A stretch of 64,000 nt of DNA from Mucilaginibacter hurinus (GCF_003324525.1 NZ_QGDC01000001.1:186001-250000), one strand, 5' to 3'. Counted from the first letter of the stretch, positions 1 to 9,002 are shown. Made by a program: numbers and translations. The notes: generated by a model not told the origin, from the letters alone.

Positions 1-1
1 G

Positions 2-1549
2 AACATCGGCCTTGATGATATTTTGGCAAACATCAAAAAAGCTAAAACCGATGACAATATAAAAGGTATATTTTTAAACGAAAGTTACCTTATGAGCGGG
101 CAGGCCACTACCGAAGAAATACGGAACGCCTTATTGGATTTTAAGCGATCAGGCAAATTTATTGTGGCATACGCCGAAATATACACACAAGCTTTTTATT
201 ACCTGGCATCGGTGGCTGACAAGCTTTACATAAACCCTAACGGCTATTTTGATTTGAGCGGCTTTAGCTCAGAAACTGTATTTTTAAAAGGCACCCTTGA
301 TAAATTGGGCATTGAAGCGCAAATTATTAAGGTAGGCACTTACAAAAGCGCCGTGGAACCACTGATTTTGACCGAAATGAGCGACGCGAACCGCAAACAG
401 GTAACTGCGTACCTTGGCTCCATGTACGATCACTTTTTAGGCGGGATTAGCAAAAGCCGGGGTATTAATAAAGATTCGCTTTTTAATTATGCTAACAGGC
501 TGGCCATACGTTACCCGGCAGATGCCTTAAAATACAAACTGGTTGATGGGTTGAAATACAAGGACGAAATTATTAACGACCTAAAGAAACGCACGGATAC
601 CGACCTTAAGGATGACCTTAACAGTGTTGCGGTTAATGAGTATACTCATGCCACAACTGGCGATGAAGACGAAGCTGAGGATAGCGGATCGCGAAACCGG
701 ATAGCAATGGTATATGCAACAGGCGATATCACCAGCGGCGACGGTGACGACCAGACAATAGGTTCGGAAAAACTTTCAAAAACATTGCGTAAACTCCGTC
801 TGGATAATAAAGTTAAAGCGGTTGTATTGCGGGTAAATTCACCCGGTGGCAGTTCGCTTGCATCTGATGTGATATGGCGCGAGGTACTTTTAACGAAGAA
901 GGAAAAACCGGTGATTGTATCAATGGGTGACGTAGCTGCATCCGGCGGCTATTACATAGCTTGCGCTGCTGATTCGATTTTTGCACAGCCCAATACGATA
1001 ACAGGTTCCATAGGCATATTTGCGGTTTTACCTAATATGCAGAAGTTTTTTAATGAAAAACTGGGAGTTACTTTTGATAATGTTAAAACCGGTGAATACG
1101 CCGATCTGGGAGACATATCACGTCCGCTTACCCCTGCGGAACGTGCCATTTTACAGGGCCAGGTTAACACAGGTTACAATGTATTTACTAAGGTAGTGGC
1201 CGAGGGGCGGCGCAAAACTCAGCAGTATATCGATAGCATAGGCCAGGGCCGTGTTTGGACCGGTGAACAGGCGTTAAAAATTGGCCTGGTTGACCGCCTG
1301 GGTAATATTAATGATGCCGTTAAATCTGCAGCTAAAATGGCAAAGCTTAACAACTACAAAATAGTAAACTACCCTGAGCAGGAGAGCGCATTTAAGCAAC
1401 TGGGGGCAAACTTTAGCGCCAAAATAAAAAACACTATGCTTAAATCAGAACTAGGCGAAAACTATTTATATTATGAGCAGGTGAATAAGCTTAAAAGCAT
1501 TATGCGGGTACCGCAAGCACGCCTGCCATTCAACGTAGTAATAAAATAA
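2..1549 (+). CDS. sppA: Signal peptide peptidase SppA, 67K type (5' end missing)
   Basis: Membrane-anchored serine protease that degrades cleaved signal peptides. The reading frame is open to the window edge; the first in-frame start-like codon (TTG at 23) is internal to the conserved N-terminal domain, so the true start lies upstream. Two tandem S49 peptidase-like domains are visible. The first carries the general-base lysine in GTYKSAVEP (about residue 108 counting from position 23). The second carries the nucleophile serine in DVAASGGYY (about residue 307). This Lys-Ser dyad split across two domains is the family hallmark of the long form. The gene ends just before a strong terminator at 1566-1603, so it is the last gene of its transcript. 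Confidence 0.95.
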   Translation, partial: NIGLDDILANIKKAKTDDNIKGIFLNESYLMSGQATTEEIRNALLDFKRSGKFIVAYAEIYTQAFYYLASVADKLYINPNGYFDLSGFSSETVFLKGTLDKLGIEAQIIKVGTYKSAVEPLILTEMSDANRKQVTAYLGSMYDHFLGGISKSRGINKDSLFNYANRLAIRYPADALKYKLVDGLKYKDEIINDLKKRTDTDLKDDLNSVAVNEYTHATTGDEDEAEDSGSRNRIAMVYATGDITSGDGDDQTIGSEKLSKTLRKLRLDNKVKAVVLRVNSPGGSSLASDVIWREVLLTKKEKPVIVSMGDVAASGGYYIACAADSIFAQPNTITGSIGIFAVLPNMQKFFNEKLGVTFDNVKTGEYADLGDISRPLTPAERAILQGQVNTGYNVFTKVVAEGRRKTQQYIDSIGQGRVWTGEQALKIGLVDRLGNINDAVKSAAKMAKLNNYKIVNYPEQESAFKQLGANFSAKIKNTMLKSELGENYLYYEQVNKLKSIMRVPQARLPFNVVIK

Positions 1550-1565
1550 AGCAAACATTTTATTT

Positions 1566-1603
1566 AAAAGCCGCCTTACATACAGGGCGGCTTTTGTATT
1601 TTT
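1566..1603 (+). terminator. Rho-independent terminator after sppA
   Basis: A 10-bp perfect stem (AAAAGCCGCC, 1566-1575, pairing with 1586-1595) closes a 10-nt loop and runs into a T-rich tract. It separates sppA from the polX-heptose operon. Confidence 0.88.
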
Positions 1604-1618
1604 ATTGCCGTATTACGC

Positions 1619-3304
1619 ATGGAAAATAAACCTATATCCCGTACGCTTCGCTTCTTATCGCAACTGATGGAACTGCACAACATCAACCAGTTTAAAACAC
1701 GCTCGGTTGCCAACGCAGCTTTTAAAGCTGACAAGCTGCCATTTGCCCTTGCCGGCAAAAGTGTTGAGGAGTTGGAGAGAATTGACGGTTTTGGTAAAAG
1801 CATCGCAACCAAGGTTGCCGAGTTGCTTGCCACAGGTACCATTGCCGAGTTGGAGGAGTTGCTGGCACAAACGCCTGAAGGTGTGGTTGAGATGATGAAG
1901 ATAAAGGGCATCGGGCCTAAAAAGGTTGCCATAATATGGAAAGAGTTGGGGATTGAAAATACCGGGGAGCTACTATACGCCTGTAACGAAAACCGTCTTG
2001 TTGAAGCTAAAGGCTTTGGGCTTAAAACCCAGGAAGAGATACGTAAAGCCATCGAATTCCGGATGGCCAGCAATGGTAAATTTTTATATGCGCAGGTAGA
2101 GGAAGAGGCCAACGAACTACTTAAAAGTATAAAAGCGATTTTTCCTGAGGCGCTCAAAAATTTCGCGGGCGAATTTAGACGGGGCAGCGAGATAATTACA
2201 GAACTCGTAATAATTGTAGGCAGCACCGATCAACAAATGGCGCTTAACACAATAGCGCAATCCGAGTTACTTAAAAACCCTGTAGTGATTGACAACCATG
2301 TGAACGGCGAACTGGAAAATGGCCTTTTGGTTGATATTATATGCGTTGACAAAGGCGATTATTACGAACAATTATTTTTAAATACCGGCAATGACGACCA
2401 TGTACAGGCGGTTATAAACCGCCTACCCGAAGGCCTTGAAGAACCTTCGTCTGAAGAAATGGTGTATAAAAAAGCCGGGCTTTGCTGGATTCCCCCTGAA
2501 CTTAGAGAGGGCGACGCTTACATAGAAAAGGCTATTAATGATAAACTGCCTACGTTAATAACGTTTATTGACCTGAAAGGCACGCTGCATAACCACAGTA
2601 CGTGGAGTGATGGCGTACACACCATTGAACAAATGGCGGCATACTGCCAAAATGAGCTTAACCTGCAATACCTGGGTATTTGTGATCACAGCAAAACGGC
2701 TGTATACGCTAAGGGCTTAAGTATTGAACGGATACTGCAGCAGCACGAAGAAATAGATCATCTAAACAAAAAGCTTATCGGCTTCCAGGTATTGAAAGGT
2801 GTTGAATCAGATATCTTGAATGACGGATCCCTGGATTATCCTGAAGAGATATTGCAGCGGTTTGACCTTGTAGTTGCTTCTATCCACTCAAATATGAAAA
2901 TGGATGAAAACAAAGCGACCGCGCGGCTGATAAAAGCTATTGAAAATCCCTACACCACTATATTAGGGCATCCTACAGGGAGATTACTGTTAAGCCGTAA
3001 AGGGTATAGTTTCGATTATAAAAAAGTAATAGATGCCTGCGCCGCCAATGGCGTGGTTATAGAGGTTAATTCAAACCCGTTACGGCTTGATCTTGACTGG
3101 CGCTGGCACCAATACGCGCTGGATAAAGGTGTTTGGCTATCCATAAATCCTGACGCGCACCGCAACGAAGGCTTTTTAGATATGCAGTTTGGCGTAAATG
3201 CCGCACGCAAAGGCGGTTTATATAAAGAGAGATGTTTAAATGCCTTATCATTGCAGGAAATTAAACACTTCCTGGCGCACAGAAAGGCAGGGAAACTTAT
3301 ATAA
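1619..3304 (+). CDS. polX: PolX-family protein, polymerase active site degenerate, PHP nuclease domain intact
   Basis: Member of the bacterial PolX family (helix-hairpin-helix plus pol-beta-like polymerase plus C-terminal PHP phosphoesterase), a DNA repair protein with gap filling and 3'-5' exonuclease in well-studied members. Order here: HhH motifs (about 50-140), nucleotidyltransferase region (about 180-290), PHP domain (about 318-555). In the catalytic block that usually reads G-D-x-D, this protein has T194-E195-L196-V197, so one metal-binding Asp is Glu and the second is Val; only the third (D239) remains. All PHP metal ligands are visible: H324, H326, D356-H357, E396, H423, H451, D512, H514. 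I infer a nuclease with weak or no polymerase activity. Its TAA stop overlaps the ATG of the next gene by one base, so it is translationally linked to the heptose genes. Confidence 0.93.
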   Translation: MENKPISRTLRFLSQLMELHNINQFKTRSVANAAFKADKLPFALAGKSVEELERIDGFGKSIATKVAELLATGTIAELEELLAQTPEGVVEMMKIKGIGPKKVAIIWKELGIENTGELLYACNENRLVEAKGFGLKTQEEIRKAIEFRMASNGKFLYAQVEEEANELLKSIKAIFPEALKNFAGEFRRGSEIITELVIIVGSTDQQMALNTIAQSELLKNPVVIDNHVNGELENGLLVDIICVDKGDYYEQLFLNTGNDDHVQAVINRLPEGLEEPSSEEMVYKKAGLCWIPPELREGDAYIEKAINDKLPTLITFIDLKGTLHNHSTWSDGVHTIEQMAAYCQNELNLQYLGICDHSKTAVYAKGLSIERILQQHEEIDHLNKKLIGFQVLKGVESDILNDGSLDYPEEILQRFDLVVASIHSNMKMDENKATARLIKAIENPYTTILGHPTGRLLLSRKGYSFDYKKVIDACAANGVVIEVNSNPLRLDLDWRWHQYALDKGVWLSINPDAHRNEGFLDMQFGVNAARKGGLYKERCLNALSLQEIKHFLAHRKAGKLI

Positions 3305-4296
3305 TGACAATAGCACAAAAAATCCAGGCACTGCAACAAACAGCCAAACGGCCGAATATACTGGTAATAGGCGACTTAATGATTGACCATTATATCACCG
3401 GAAGCGCCAGCCGCCTGTCACCTGAGGCCCCGGTGCCCATTGTTAATCTTAAAAACGAAAGCAATACACTGGGCGGTGCAGGAAACGTAGTACAAAACCT
3501 TGTTGCCTTAGGTGCATCGGTTACGGTATCAGGCATAATTGGTGATGATATGTACGGGCGCCGGCTTATCGAAATATTAAAAGCTGAAAACGTAGCTTCA
3601 GACAGCGTTTTAGTGGATGCACACCGGCCAACAACGGTTAAAACAAGGGTACTGGCAGGCGGACATCAACTATTAAGAATTGACCGTGAAAATTCTCGCG
3701 CGCTGACGCCGGCACTGCAAGCCGAACTGCTTGATAAACTCAAACCGGCAATACTCGACGCCGACATGGTTATCCTGAGCGATTATAATAAAGGCGTGTT
3801 CAGCCCTGAGCTTACACAGCACATTATTGGCTTTGCCAGTGAAAACAATAAAAAAGTTATTGTTGACCCCAAAGGGCTGGATTATTCCAAATACAGAGGT
3901 GCCTACATGGTGAAACCAAACCGTAAGGAGTTGGGCGAAGCGGCAAGGGTTGAAAGCGTTGCAACTTTTGAAGATGTACAGCAGGCCGCTAAAGTGATCT
4001 TTAAGCAAACCGAGGCCGAATACATAGTAGTCACCCTGTCGGAAGAAGGCATGGCAATATTAAGCGAACTCACTTATAAATTGCTGCCTGTTAAAGCCAC
4101 CTCGGTATTTGATGTAACCGGGGCTGGTGATACAGTTGTGGCCGCTATTGCTTATTTTATGGCTATGGGTTTTCAAATCGATGAAGCCTGTGAAGCGGCT
4201 AATCATGCAGCAGCTATCGTAATCAAGGAAATAGGCAGTGCTACAACTACTGTTGAGCAAATAATAAAACATATGCAAGATACCAACCATGGTTAA
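3304..4296 (+). CDS. hldA: D-glycero-beta-D-manno-heptose-7-phosphate kinase (PfkB family, HldE N-domain type)
   Basis: Phosphorylates D-glycero-D-manno-heptose 7-phosphate at C1 to the 1,7-bisphosphate, a step towards ADP-heptose for the lipopolysaccharide core. The 330-residue protein is a ribokinase/PfkB fold only: GGAGN substrate-binding loop (about 57-61) and FDVTGAGD anion-hole/catalytic base motif (about 269-276). It lacks the C-terminal cytidylyltransferase-like domain of bifunctional HldE; that activity is supplied by the separate gene at 4865-5374. Start ATG overlaps the polX stop, and its 3' end overlaps gmhA by 8 bp. Symbol is by function; split kinases are also called rfaE1. Confidence 0.92.
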   Translation: MTIAQKIQALQQTAKRPNILVIGDLMIDHYITGSASRLSPEAPVPIVNLKNESNTLGGAGNVVQNLVALGASVTVSGIIGDDMYGRRLIEILKAENVASDSVLVDAHRPTTVKTRVLAGGHQLLRIDRENSRALTPALQAELLDKLKPAILDADMVILSDYNKGVFSPELTQHIIGFASENNKKVIVDPKGLDYSKYRGAYMVKPNRKELGEAARVESVATFEDVQQAAKVIFKQTEAEYIVVTLSEEGMAILSELTYKLLPVKATSVFDVTGAGDTVVAAIAYFMAMGFQIDEACEAANHAAAIVIKEIGSATTTVEQIIKHMQDTNHG

Positions 4297-4843
4297 AGAC
4301 GAACTTTTTGCACACCAGCAAACTTTACAGAGGGTTATTGACACCCTAACGGGCGATATTGAGACAGCCTGCCAAATGGTGGTTACCGCAGTTAAAGCTG
4401 ATAATATGATATTTTTGGCCGGTAATGGAGGCAGTGCCGCAGATGCACAGCATATAGCAGCGGAGTTTACAGGCAGGTTTGTAAAGGAACGCCGTCCGCT
4501 TCGCGGGATAGCGCTATCCACTGATACCTCAGCAATTACAGCCATTGCTAATGATTATGGGTATGACCAGGTATTTGCCCGGCAGCTGGAAGGTTTGGCG
4601 CGCCCGGGTGACCTTTTTATCGGCATATCAACAAGCGGTAACAGCCAGGGAGTGATTAATGCTTTCATATCAGCGAAAAAAATGGGCTGCATAACCCTAG
4701 GGCTGTCGGGCCGGGATGGAGGAAAAATGAACAGCGTTTGCGATCTTAATATTGTTATACCTACTGAAGTAACGTCACGCATACAGGAAATGCACATACT
4801 TATAGGCCATATATTATGTAAGGCCGTGGACGATATGTTTTGA
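4289..4843 (+). CDS. gmhA: Phosphoheptose isomerase GmhA
   Basis: Converts sedoheptulose 7-phosphate to D-glycero-D-manno-heptose 7-phosphate, the first committed step of ADP-heptose synthesis, in the cytoplasm. A single SIS domain fills the 184-residue protein; the sugar-phosphate loop AGNGGSAADAQHIAAE (about 44-59) and the second serine-rich loop GISTSGNSQ (about 113-121) are both typical. Length fits the family (about 190). It starts inside the end of the kinase gene (8-bp overlap) and is followed after 21 bp by the adenylyltransferase gene, so the three enzymes are made from one mRNA. Confidence 0.95.
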   Translation: MVKDELFAHQQTLQRVIDTLTGDIETACQMVVTAVKADNMIFLAGNGGSAADAQHIAAEFTGRFVKERRPLRGIALSTDTSAITAIANDYGYDQVFARQLEGLARPGDLFIGISTSGNSQGVINAFISAKKMGCITLGLSGRDGGKMNSVCDLNIVIPTEVTSRIQEMHILIGHILCKAVDDMF

Positions 4844-4864
4844 TAACGGGCTAGAAACAAAATT

Positions 4865-5374
4865 ATGCGCACCAATTTAGAACAAACTCTGCTATCAAAA
4901 ATTTGTACCGCTGATGAAGCTAAAACCCTTGTGTCAAGTTGGAAAAAGCAGGGCAAAAAGGTAGTGTTTACCAACGGTGTGTTTGACTTGTTGCATATAG
5001 GCCACATCACCTATATGGCCAAAGCGGCCGGAGAAGGTGATAAGCTTATTATTGGCCTTAACAGCGATAGTTCCGTAAAGCGCATTAAAGGCGAAACCCG
5101 TCCGGTTAATGATCAAAGCAGCCGCGCTGCCATATTAGCTGCCCTTTTTTTTGTGGACGCTATAGTGATATTTGAGGACGACACACCACTGGATATTATA
5201 AGCAATCTGCTGCCTGATGTGCTTATAAAAGGTGCGGACTATGCCATTGAAAACATTGTAGGCGGCAAGGAAGTAATTGCTAACGGAGGGCAGGTTAAAA
5301 CAATTACTTTTGTAGAAGGATATTCATCTACTTCGATTATAGAGAAAATTAAAAACCAACATAAGGCCGGTTAA
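4865..5374 (+). CDS. rfaE2: D-glycero-beta-D-manno-heptose 1-phosphate adenylyltransferase (HldE C-domain type)
   Basis: Transfers AMP from ATP to heptose 1-phosphate to make ADP-D-glycero-D-manno-heptose. It is a stand-alone nucleotidyltransferase of the cytidylyltransferase-like family: FTNGVFDLLHIGH (about 35-47) contains the HxGH nucleotide-binding motif (H44, H47), and the second signature YSSTSIIEKI lies near the C-terminus. A short N-terminal helix (about 1-30) precedes the core. The C1 kinase partner is encoded two genes upstream. The gene for the intervening 7-phosphatase (GmhB) is not in the window. Confidence 0.93.
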   Translation: MRTNLEQTLLSKICTADEAKTLVSSWKKQGKKVVFTNGVFDLLHIGHITYMAKAAGEGDKLIIGLNSDSSVKRIKGETRPVNDQSSRAAILAALFFVDAIVIFEDDTPLDIISNLLPDVLIKGADYAIENIVGGKEVIANGGQVKTITFVEGYSSTSIIEKIKNQHKAG

Positions 5375-5376
5375 CA

Positions 5377-6348
5377 ATGAAGATCCTGGTTATCCGCTTC
5401 AGCTCGATGGGTGATATAATTTACACTACACCTGTTGTGCGTTGCCTTAAGCAGCAAGTGCCCAATGCCGAAGTACATTTTTTAACCAAAGCGGCCTTTA
5501 AATATATTTATGATAATAATCCGTATGTAGATAAACTGCTACTGCTCAAACCTACCCTTGCAGCCACTATACAGGATATAAAAGCCGAAAACTACGATTG
5601 TATTATTGATTTGCATAATAATCTGCGTACAGCTATTATTAAACTGCGCACAGGTATCCGGTCGTCCACCTATAAAAAGCAAACCATACGCAAGTGGCTC
5701 AGCCTTAAATTTAACCTGAAACTTGTGCCCCCTACGCATTTGGTAGAGCGTTACTTGCAGGCGGTTAAATTTTTAGGGGTAGAAAACGACGGCAAACCTA
5801 TTGATTATTACATCAAAAAAGACTACCGGCTCAATGAGTTAGTGCCGGTATCACATCAAAACGGTTATGTAGCATTTATTATCGGTGCCACACATTTTAC
5901 CAAGCGCATGCCTAACTACAAAATCGTAAACATATGCAGGGAAATACAGCTGCCTGTTATATTATTGGGTGGTAACGATGTTAAAGATAATGGCAATGAA
6001 ATTGCTGCCGCGCTAAACGGCAAAGTTTATAACGCCTGCGGCAAAACTACTTTGGATGAATCAGTTTTCCTGGTATCGCAGGCTAAAAGCATTATTGGTT
6101 TTGATACAGGTCTTACCCACATTGCCGAGGCATTTAACAAACCCATAGTATCAGTGTGGGGCGGTACCGTGCCCGAACTGCTGGGCGTACAACCATATCA
6201 CGTTAAAGACGCGATGGTTGCAGGTATCGAATTACCCTGCCGCCCCTGTTCAAAATTCGGGCTGCCAAAATGCCCGCTGGGTCATTTTAAGTGTATGGAT
6301 GATCAGCCTGAAAATCTGATAACGAACTTTGCTAACCGAACCAGCTGA
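5377..6348 (+). CDS. Glycosyltransferase family 9 protein, heptosyltransferase-like
   Basis: ADP-heptose:LPS heptosyltransferase family (GT9, WaaF/RfaF-like) that adds heptose to the lipid A core at the inner membrane. The N-terminal MKILVIRFSSMGDII and the C-domain FDTGLTHIAEAF nucleotide-sugar motif are characteristic, and 323 residues is normal. It starts two bases after the adenylyltransferase stop, so substrate synthesis and use are co-transcribed. A Cys-rich stretch near the C-terminus (about residues 289-308: CRPCS, KCPLGHFKC) is seen in many GT9 proteins. The acceptor cannot be told from sequence. Confidence 0.9.
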   Translation: MKILVIRFSSMGDIIYTTPVVRCLKQQVPNAEVHFLTKAAFKYIYDNNPYVDKLLLLKPTLAATIQDIKAENYDCIIDLHNNLRTAIIKLRTGIRSSTYKKQTIRKWLSLKFNLKLVPPTHLVERYLQAVKFLGVENDGKPIDYYIKKDYRLNELVPVSHQNGYVAFIIGATHFTKRMPNYKIVNICREIQLPVILLGGNDVKDNGNEIAAALNGKVYNACGKTTLDESVFLVSQAKSIIGFDTGLTHIAEAFNKPIVSVWGGTVPELLGVQPYHVKDAMVAGIELPCRPCSKFGLPKCPLGHFKCMDDQPENLITNFANRTS

Positions 6349-6358
6349 TCAATTATAA

Positions 6359-6389
6359 ATTGCAGCATTAACATTTATTTATAGTTTTG
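6359..6389 (+). promoter_or_regulatory. Bacteroidota-type promoter of the outer-membrane barrel gene
   Basis: ATTG at 6359-6362, exactly 19 bases, then TAGTTTTG at 6382-6389. This fits the phylum's -33/-7 consensus TTG-N19-TAnnTTTG. Transcription would start near 6396, about 20 nt before the ATG at 6416. Confidence 0.7.
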
Positions 6390-6415
6390 CTACAACATAA
6401 ATCCATCACATTAAA

Positions 6416-7081
6416 ATGAAAAAATATTTACTATCGCTGTGCTTCGTAGCACTCTTTTTGACCGCCTATAGCCAAAAAACTGAAGTTATCATCAAAGGAG
6501 GTATAAACCTCGGGCAATTCAGGTACCCTGGAAAACATAGTGACTTTGCTATTTCGGGTGAGACGGTAACCGGTTACCAGGCAGGTATTGCTTTGGATTT
6601 GGATATTAGCAATTCAGTTTCTGTTCAACCGGGTTTGTCGTTTATACGTACAGGTACCAAATACCGGTTGGGCGGGTATCCCAATAATTATGAAGACGGC
6701 ACTATAAAGATAAACTACCTGCAATTGCCTGTGAATTTTTTATATCATTTACCGGTAAGTGCGCATGATATCCATTTTGGAGGCGGGCCTTTTATTGGCT
6801 ACGCCCTTAGCGGGATTTTCAAAAAAACAAACCGTACTTATAACCCGGGATCAGACGTGCCGGTAGTAACTGAATCTGATGGTGATTTAAAATTTGGAGG
6901 TGACATAAATGAAAATTATAAGCGCTTAAACTATGGAATAGGGTTTACCGCAGGGATCACACTTAAAAACTCGCTGATGTTTAATATAAACTATGATATT
7001 GGTTTAACCAACATTAGTAACAGTTCAATAAAAGCCCACACAAATATTTTAGGGATATCCGTCGGTTATGTATTTAAGTAA
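6416..7081 (+). CDS. Outer-membrane beta-barrel protein (PorT-like small barrel)
   Basis: Secreted to the outer membrane: residues 1-19 form a Sec signal peptide (Lys-Lys, hydrophobic core, cleavage after AYS). The rest alternates in the way of an 8-stranded barrel, with many aromatic/glycine strand ends and a final strand (ILGISVGYVF) close to the C-terminus. It matches the 'PorT family / outer membrane beta-barrel domain' class common in this phylum. Specific function is unknown. It has its own promoter (6359-6389), so it is separate from the heptose operon. Confidence 0.82.
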   Translation: MKKYLLSLCFVALFLTAYSQKTEVIIKGGINLGQFRYPGKHSDFAISGETVTGYQAGIALDLDISNSVSVQPGLSFIRTGTKYRLGGYPNNYEDGTIKINYLQLPVNFLYHLPVSAHDIHFGGGPFIGYALSGIFKKTNRTYNPGSDVPVVTESDGDLKFGGDINENYKRLNYGIGFTAGITLKNSLMFNINYDIGLTNISNSSIKAHTNILGISVGYVFK

Positions 7082-7222
7082 TACACATCATGATTCGCGG
7101 AACTATATGGTATTTTGATACCAGCGCTTATGAGTTGAATTTATATTTGAATAAGTAGAGATAGCCTAAGTAGAGCGAATACACTATTTCACGTTCAAAC
7201 AAAATCTTAACTATATTAGTTT

Positions 7223-7248
7223 AAAAGAGGAGTTCGTCTCCTCTTTTT
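7223..7248 (+). terminator. Rho-independent terminator upstream of the sixA-like gene
   Basis: Ten-base perfect stem (7223-7232 with 7238-7247), 5-nt loop, followed by T residues. It lies 140 bp after the outer-membrane barrel gene and only 16 bp before the sixA-like ATG, so it insulates that gene from upstream transcription or acts as a leader attenuator. Confidence 0.75.
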
Positions 7249-7263
7249 GTATTTTCAGGCCAA

Positions 7264-7744
7264 ATGAAAAAATTACTGCTGATACGCCATGCCAAAGCTA
7301 CTCACGAAGGTGGGTTCGAAGATTTTGAAAGGCCTTTAACTCCCGCCGGGATACAGGATGCGGATAATTGCTGAAAGGCTTAAAACCCAGGGCATTATTC
7401 CAGAATTGCTGGTATCAAGCCCCGCATTACGTGCTATAGCCACAGCCAATATTTTCTCGCAGCATTTCCCTATTCCGAAACCTTTAAAAAATAAAGCAGT
7501 GTATGATGCAAGCGAAAGCACCCTGCTACAGATTATCAATGAATTTCCGGATAATGCAGACTTCGTCGGACTGGTTGGCCACAACCCCGGACTAACACAA
7601 ATACTATACTATCTTACAGGTTCATTGCAGGACATGGACACATCCGGCGTGGCACTTTTACAATTTGAAACGGACAGCTGGGGCGAAGTAAGCGGCGATA
7701 CAGGTGATTTAATCAGCTATGAATCGCCTAAAACCTCTGCATAA
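7264..7744 (+). pseudogene. SixA-like phosphohistidine phosphatase, interrupted by a frameshift
   Basis: Histidine phosphatase superfamily (short SixA type, about 160 residues). The frame from ATG 7264 starts MKKLLLIRHAKATHEGG, carrying the catalytic RHA/RHG-type histidine, and continues to PAGIQDAD before a TGA at 7372-7374. The rest, including the second catalytic histidine (GHNPGLTQ), continues in another frame to the TAA at 7744. The switch needs one base removed or two added around 7359-7364 (GCGG). Every other part of the domain is intact, so this is either a recent pseudogene or a sequence error. An ATG at 7358 in the second frame could only make a product lacking the nucleophile histidine. 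Confidence 0.85.
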
Positions 7745-7831
7745 TTAACGGCCGAACCTGCTGTTTTATTCACTAAACTCAGTGCTCAGGGTCGCCCTCG
7801 CTTTTTCAACTTTTTTACGCCGATGCAACCA

Positions 7832-8929
7832 CTAACTTAAGCGGTACATTTTACCGGGCAGCGAGTATAGATAACCCTGCATTTCCATATTTAGTAATGA
7901 CATGGCCAACTTACTCATAGGCAAACTTGTTTTTATTGCCAGATCGTCAATTGCTAGCGGAAAGTTGTGTTGCAGCATCGTATCAAAAATCAGCTTCTCA
8001 TCTGCACTCAAATCTATTGGGAAAGCGAGTTGTTTAACAGGGGTTACAGAATCCGGTTTCTGCCACCCTAAACTGTAAGGCAGATCAGCAGCGCAGGTGA
8101 GTAACGCTGCTTTATTATTGCGTATCAAAAAGTTGCAGCCCTCTGAATACTCGTCCCCTATCCTTCCGGGAAATGCATATACGTCGCGATTATATGAATT
8201 GGCTATCTCGGCAGTAATTAGTGCGCCCCCTTTTACTCCGGCCTCTATTACCACCGTGGCATCAGCCATGCCGGCTACAATACGGTTACGTGCCGGAAAA
8301 TTCTCCCTGTCGGGAATAGTACCTGACGGATATTCAGTTAATATCCCGCCATTTTGCAGCATTTTTTCAGACGTGGGTCGGTTTTGGCTAGGGTATAGCC
8401 TGTCAAGTCCATGCGCTACCACGCCTATAGTTTGCATATTGAGTTTTAGTGCCTCTTTATGTGCTGCCACATCAATCCCGTGGGCCAGCCCGCTAACTAT
8501 TAATACATTGTATTGCTGTAGTTCCTCAACCAGTTGTTTACATAATTGTCGCCCGTATTCGGTTGCATTTCGTGTGCCCACTATGCTGATAACATGCGGC
8601 GGGTTAACATCAAAATTGCCTTTGCCATAAAGCAATATCGGCGAATCAGCACAGTTTTTCAATCGCTTGGGGTAACGTGAATCAGTATAAAGAATAACTT
8701 CAACATTGTTCTCTTCAATAAACTTCACTTCTTTTTCTGCTTTTTGCAGGGCATCGGTAAAGTTTAACTGTTCTACGGTCTTCTCGCCTATCCCCGGCAC
8801 TTTGAGCAGTTTGGCCTGCGGAACTGTGAATACCCGCTCCGCGCTTTCAAAATGGGTAAATAGCGCTTTGGCGCTTACCGGACCAATATTATTGAGAAAT
8901 GTAAGGGCGATTTTATGGAGCAGCGACAT
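7832..8929 (-). CDS. dprA: DNA-processing protein DprA
   Basis: Cytoplasmic single-strand-DNA binding protein that loads RecA during natural transformation. N-terminal helix-hairpin-helix-like region (about 1-60), Rossmann-like DprA core with SIVGTRNATEYG and SGLAHGIDVAAH (about 115-165), and a C-terminal winged-helix domain ending in GYLYSLPGKMY. I place the start at ATG 8929 (MSLLHKIALT), which gives about 365 residues, the family norm; the frame stays open upstream to 9007 but that would add a stretch running through the BlaI operators. It is divergent from blaI; operator 1 lies 58 bp upstream of its start. Confidence 0.93.
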   Translation of the reverse strand: MSLLHKIALTFLNNIGPVSAKALFTHFESAERVFTVPQAKLLKVPGIGEKTVEQLNFTDALQKAEKEVKFIEENNVEVILYTDSRYPKRLKNCADSPILLYGKGNFDVNPPHVISIVGTRNATEYGRQLCKQLVEELQQYNVLIVSGLAHGIDVAAHKEALKLNMQTIGVVAHGLDRLYPSQNRPTSEKMLQNGGILTEYPSGTIPDRENFPARNRIVAGMADATVVIEAGVKGGALITAEIANSYNRDVYAFPGRIGDEYSEGCNFLIRNNKAALLTCAADLPYSLGWQKPDSVTPVKQLAFPIDLSADEKLIFDTMLQHNFPLAIDDLAIKTSLPMSKLAMSLLNMEMQGYLYSLPGKMYRLS

Positions 8930-8986
8930 AGTTTTTAAAAATATAAAAACCGCGTCATTAAACTCACAAAAGTTATTTATTGTTAA

Positions 8987-9002
8987 AACTATAAAAATAG
9001 TT
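8987..9002. promoter_or_regulatory. BlaI-type operator 1
   Basis: Perfect inverted repeat AACTAT-AAAA-ATAGTT overlapping the -33 element of the blaI promoter. One of three near-identical copies between dprA and blaI. Confidence 0.8.

Noticed and set aside
1576-2226. Long antisense ORF (216 codons) opposite polX
   Set aside because: Mirror of a well-supported coding gene; Ser/Leu-rich composition is typical of an antisense shadow.
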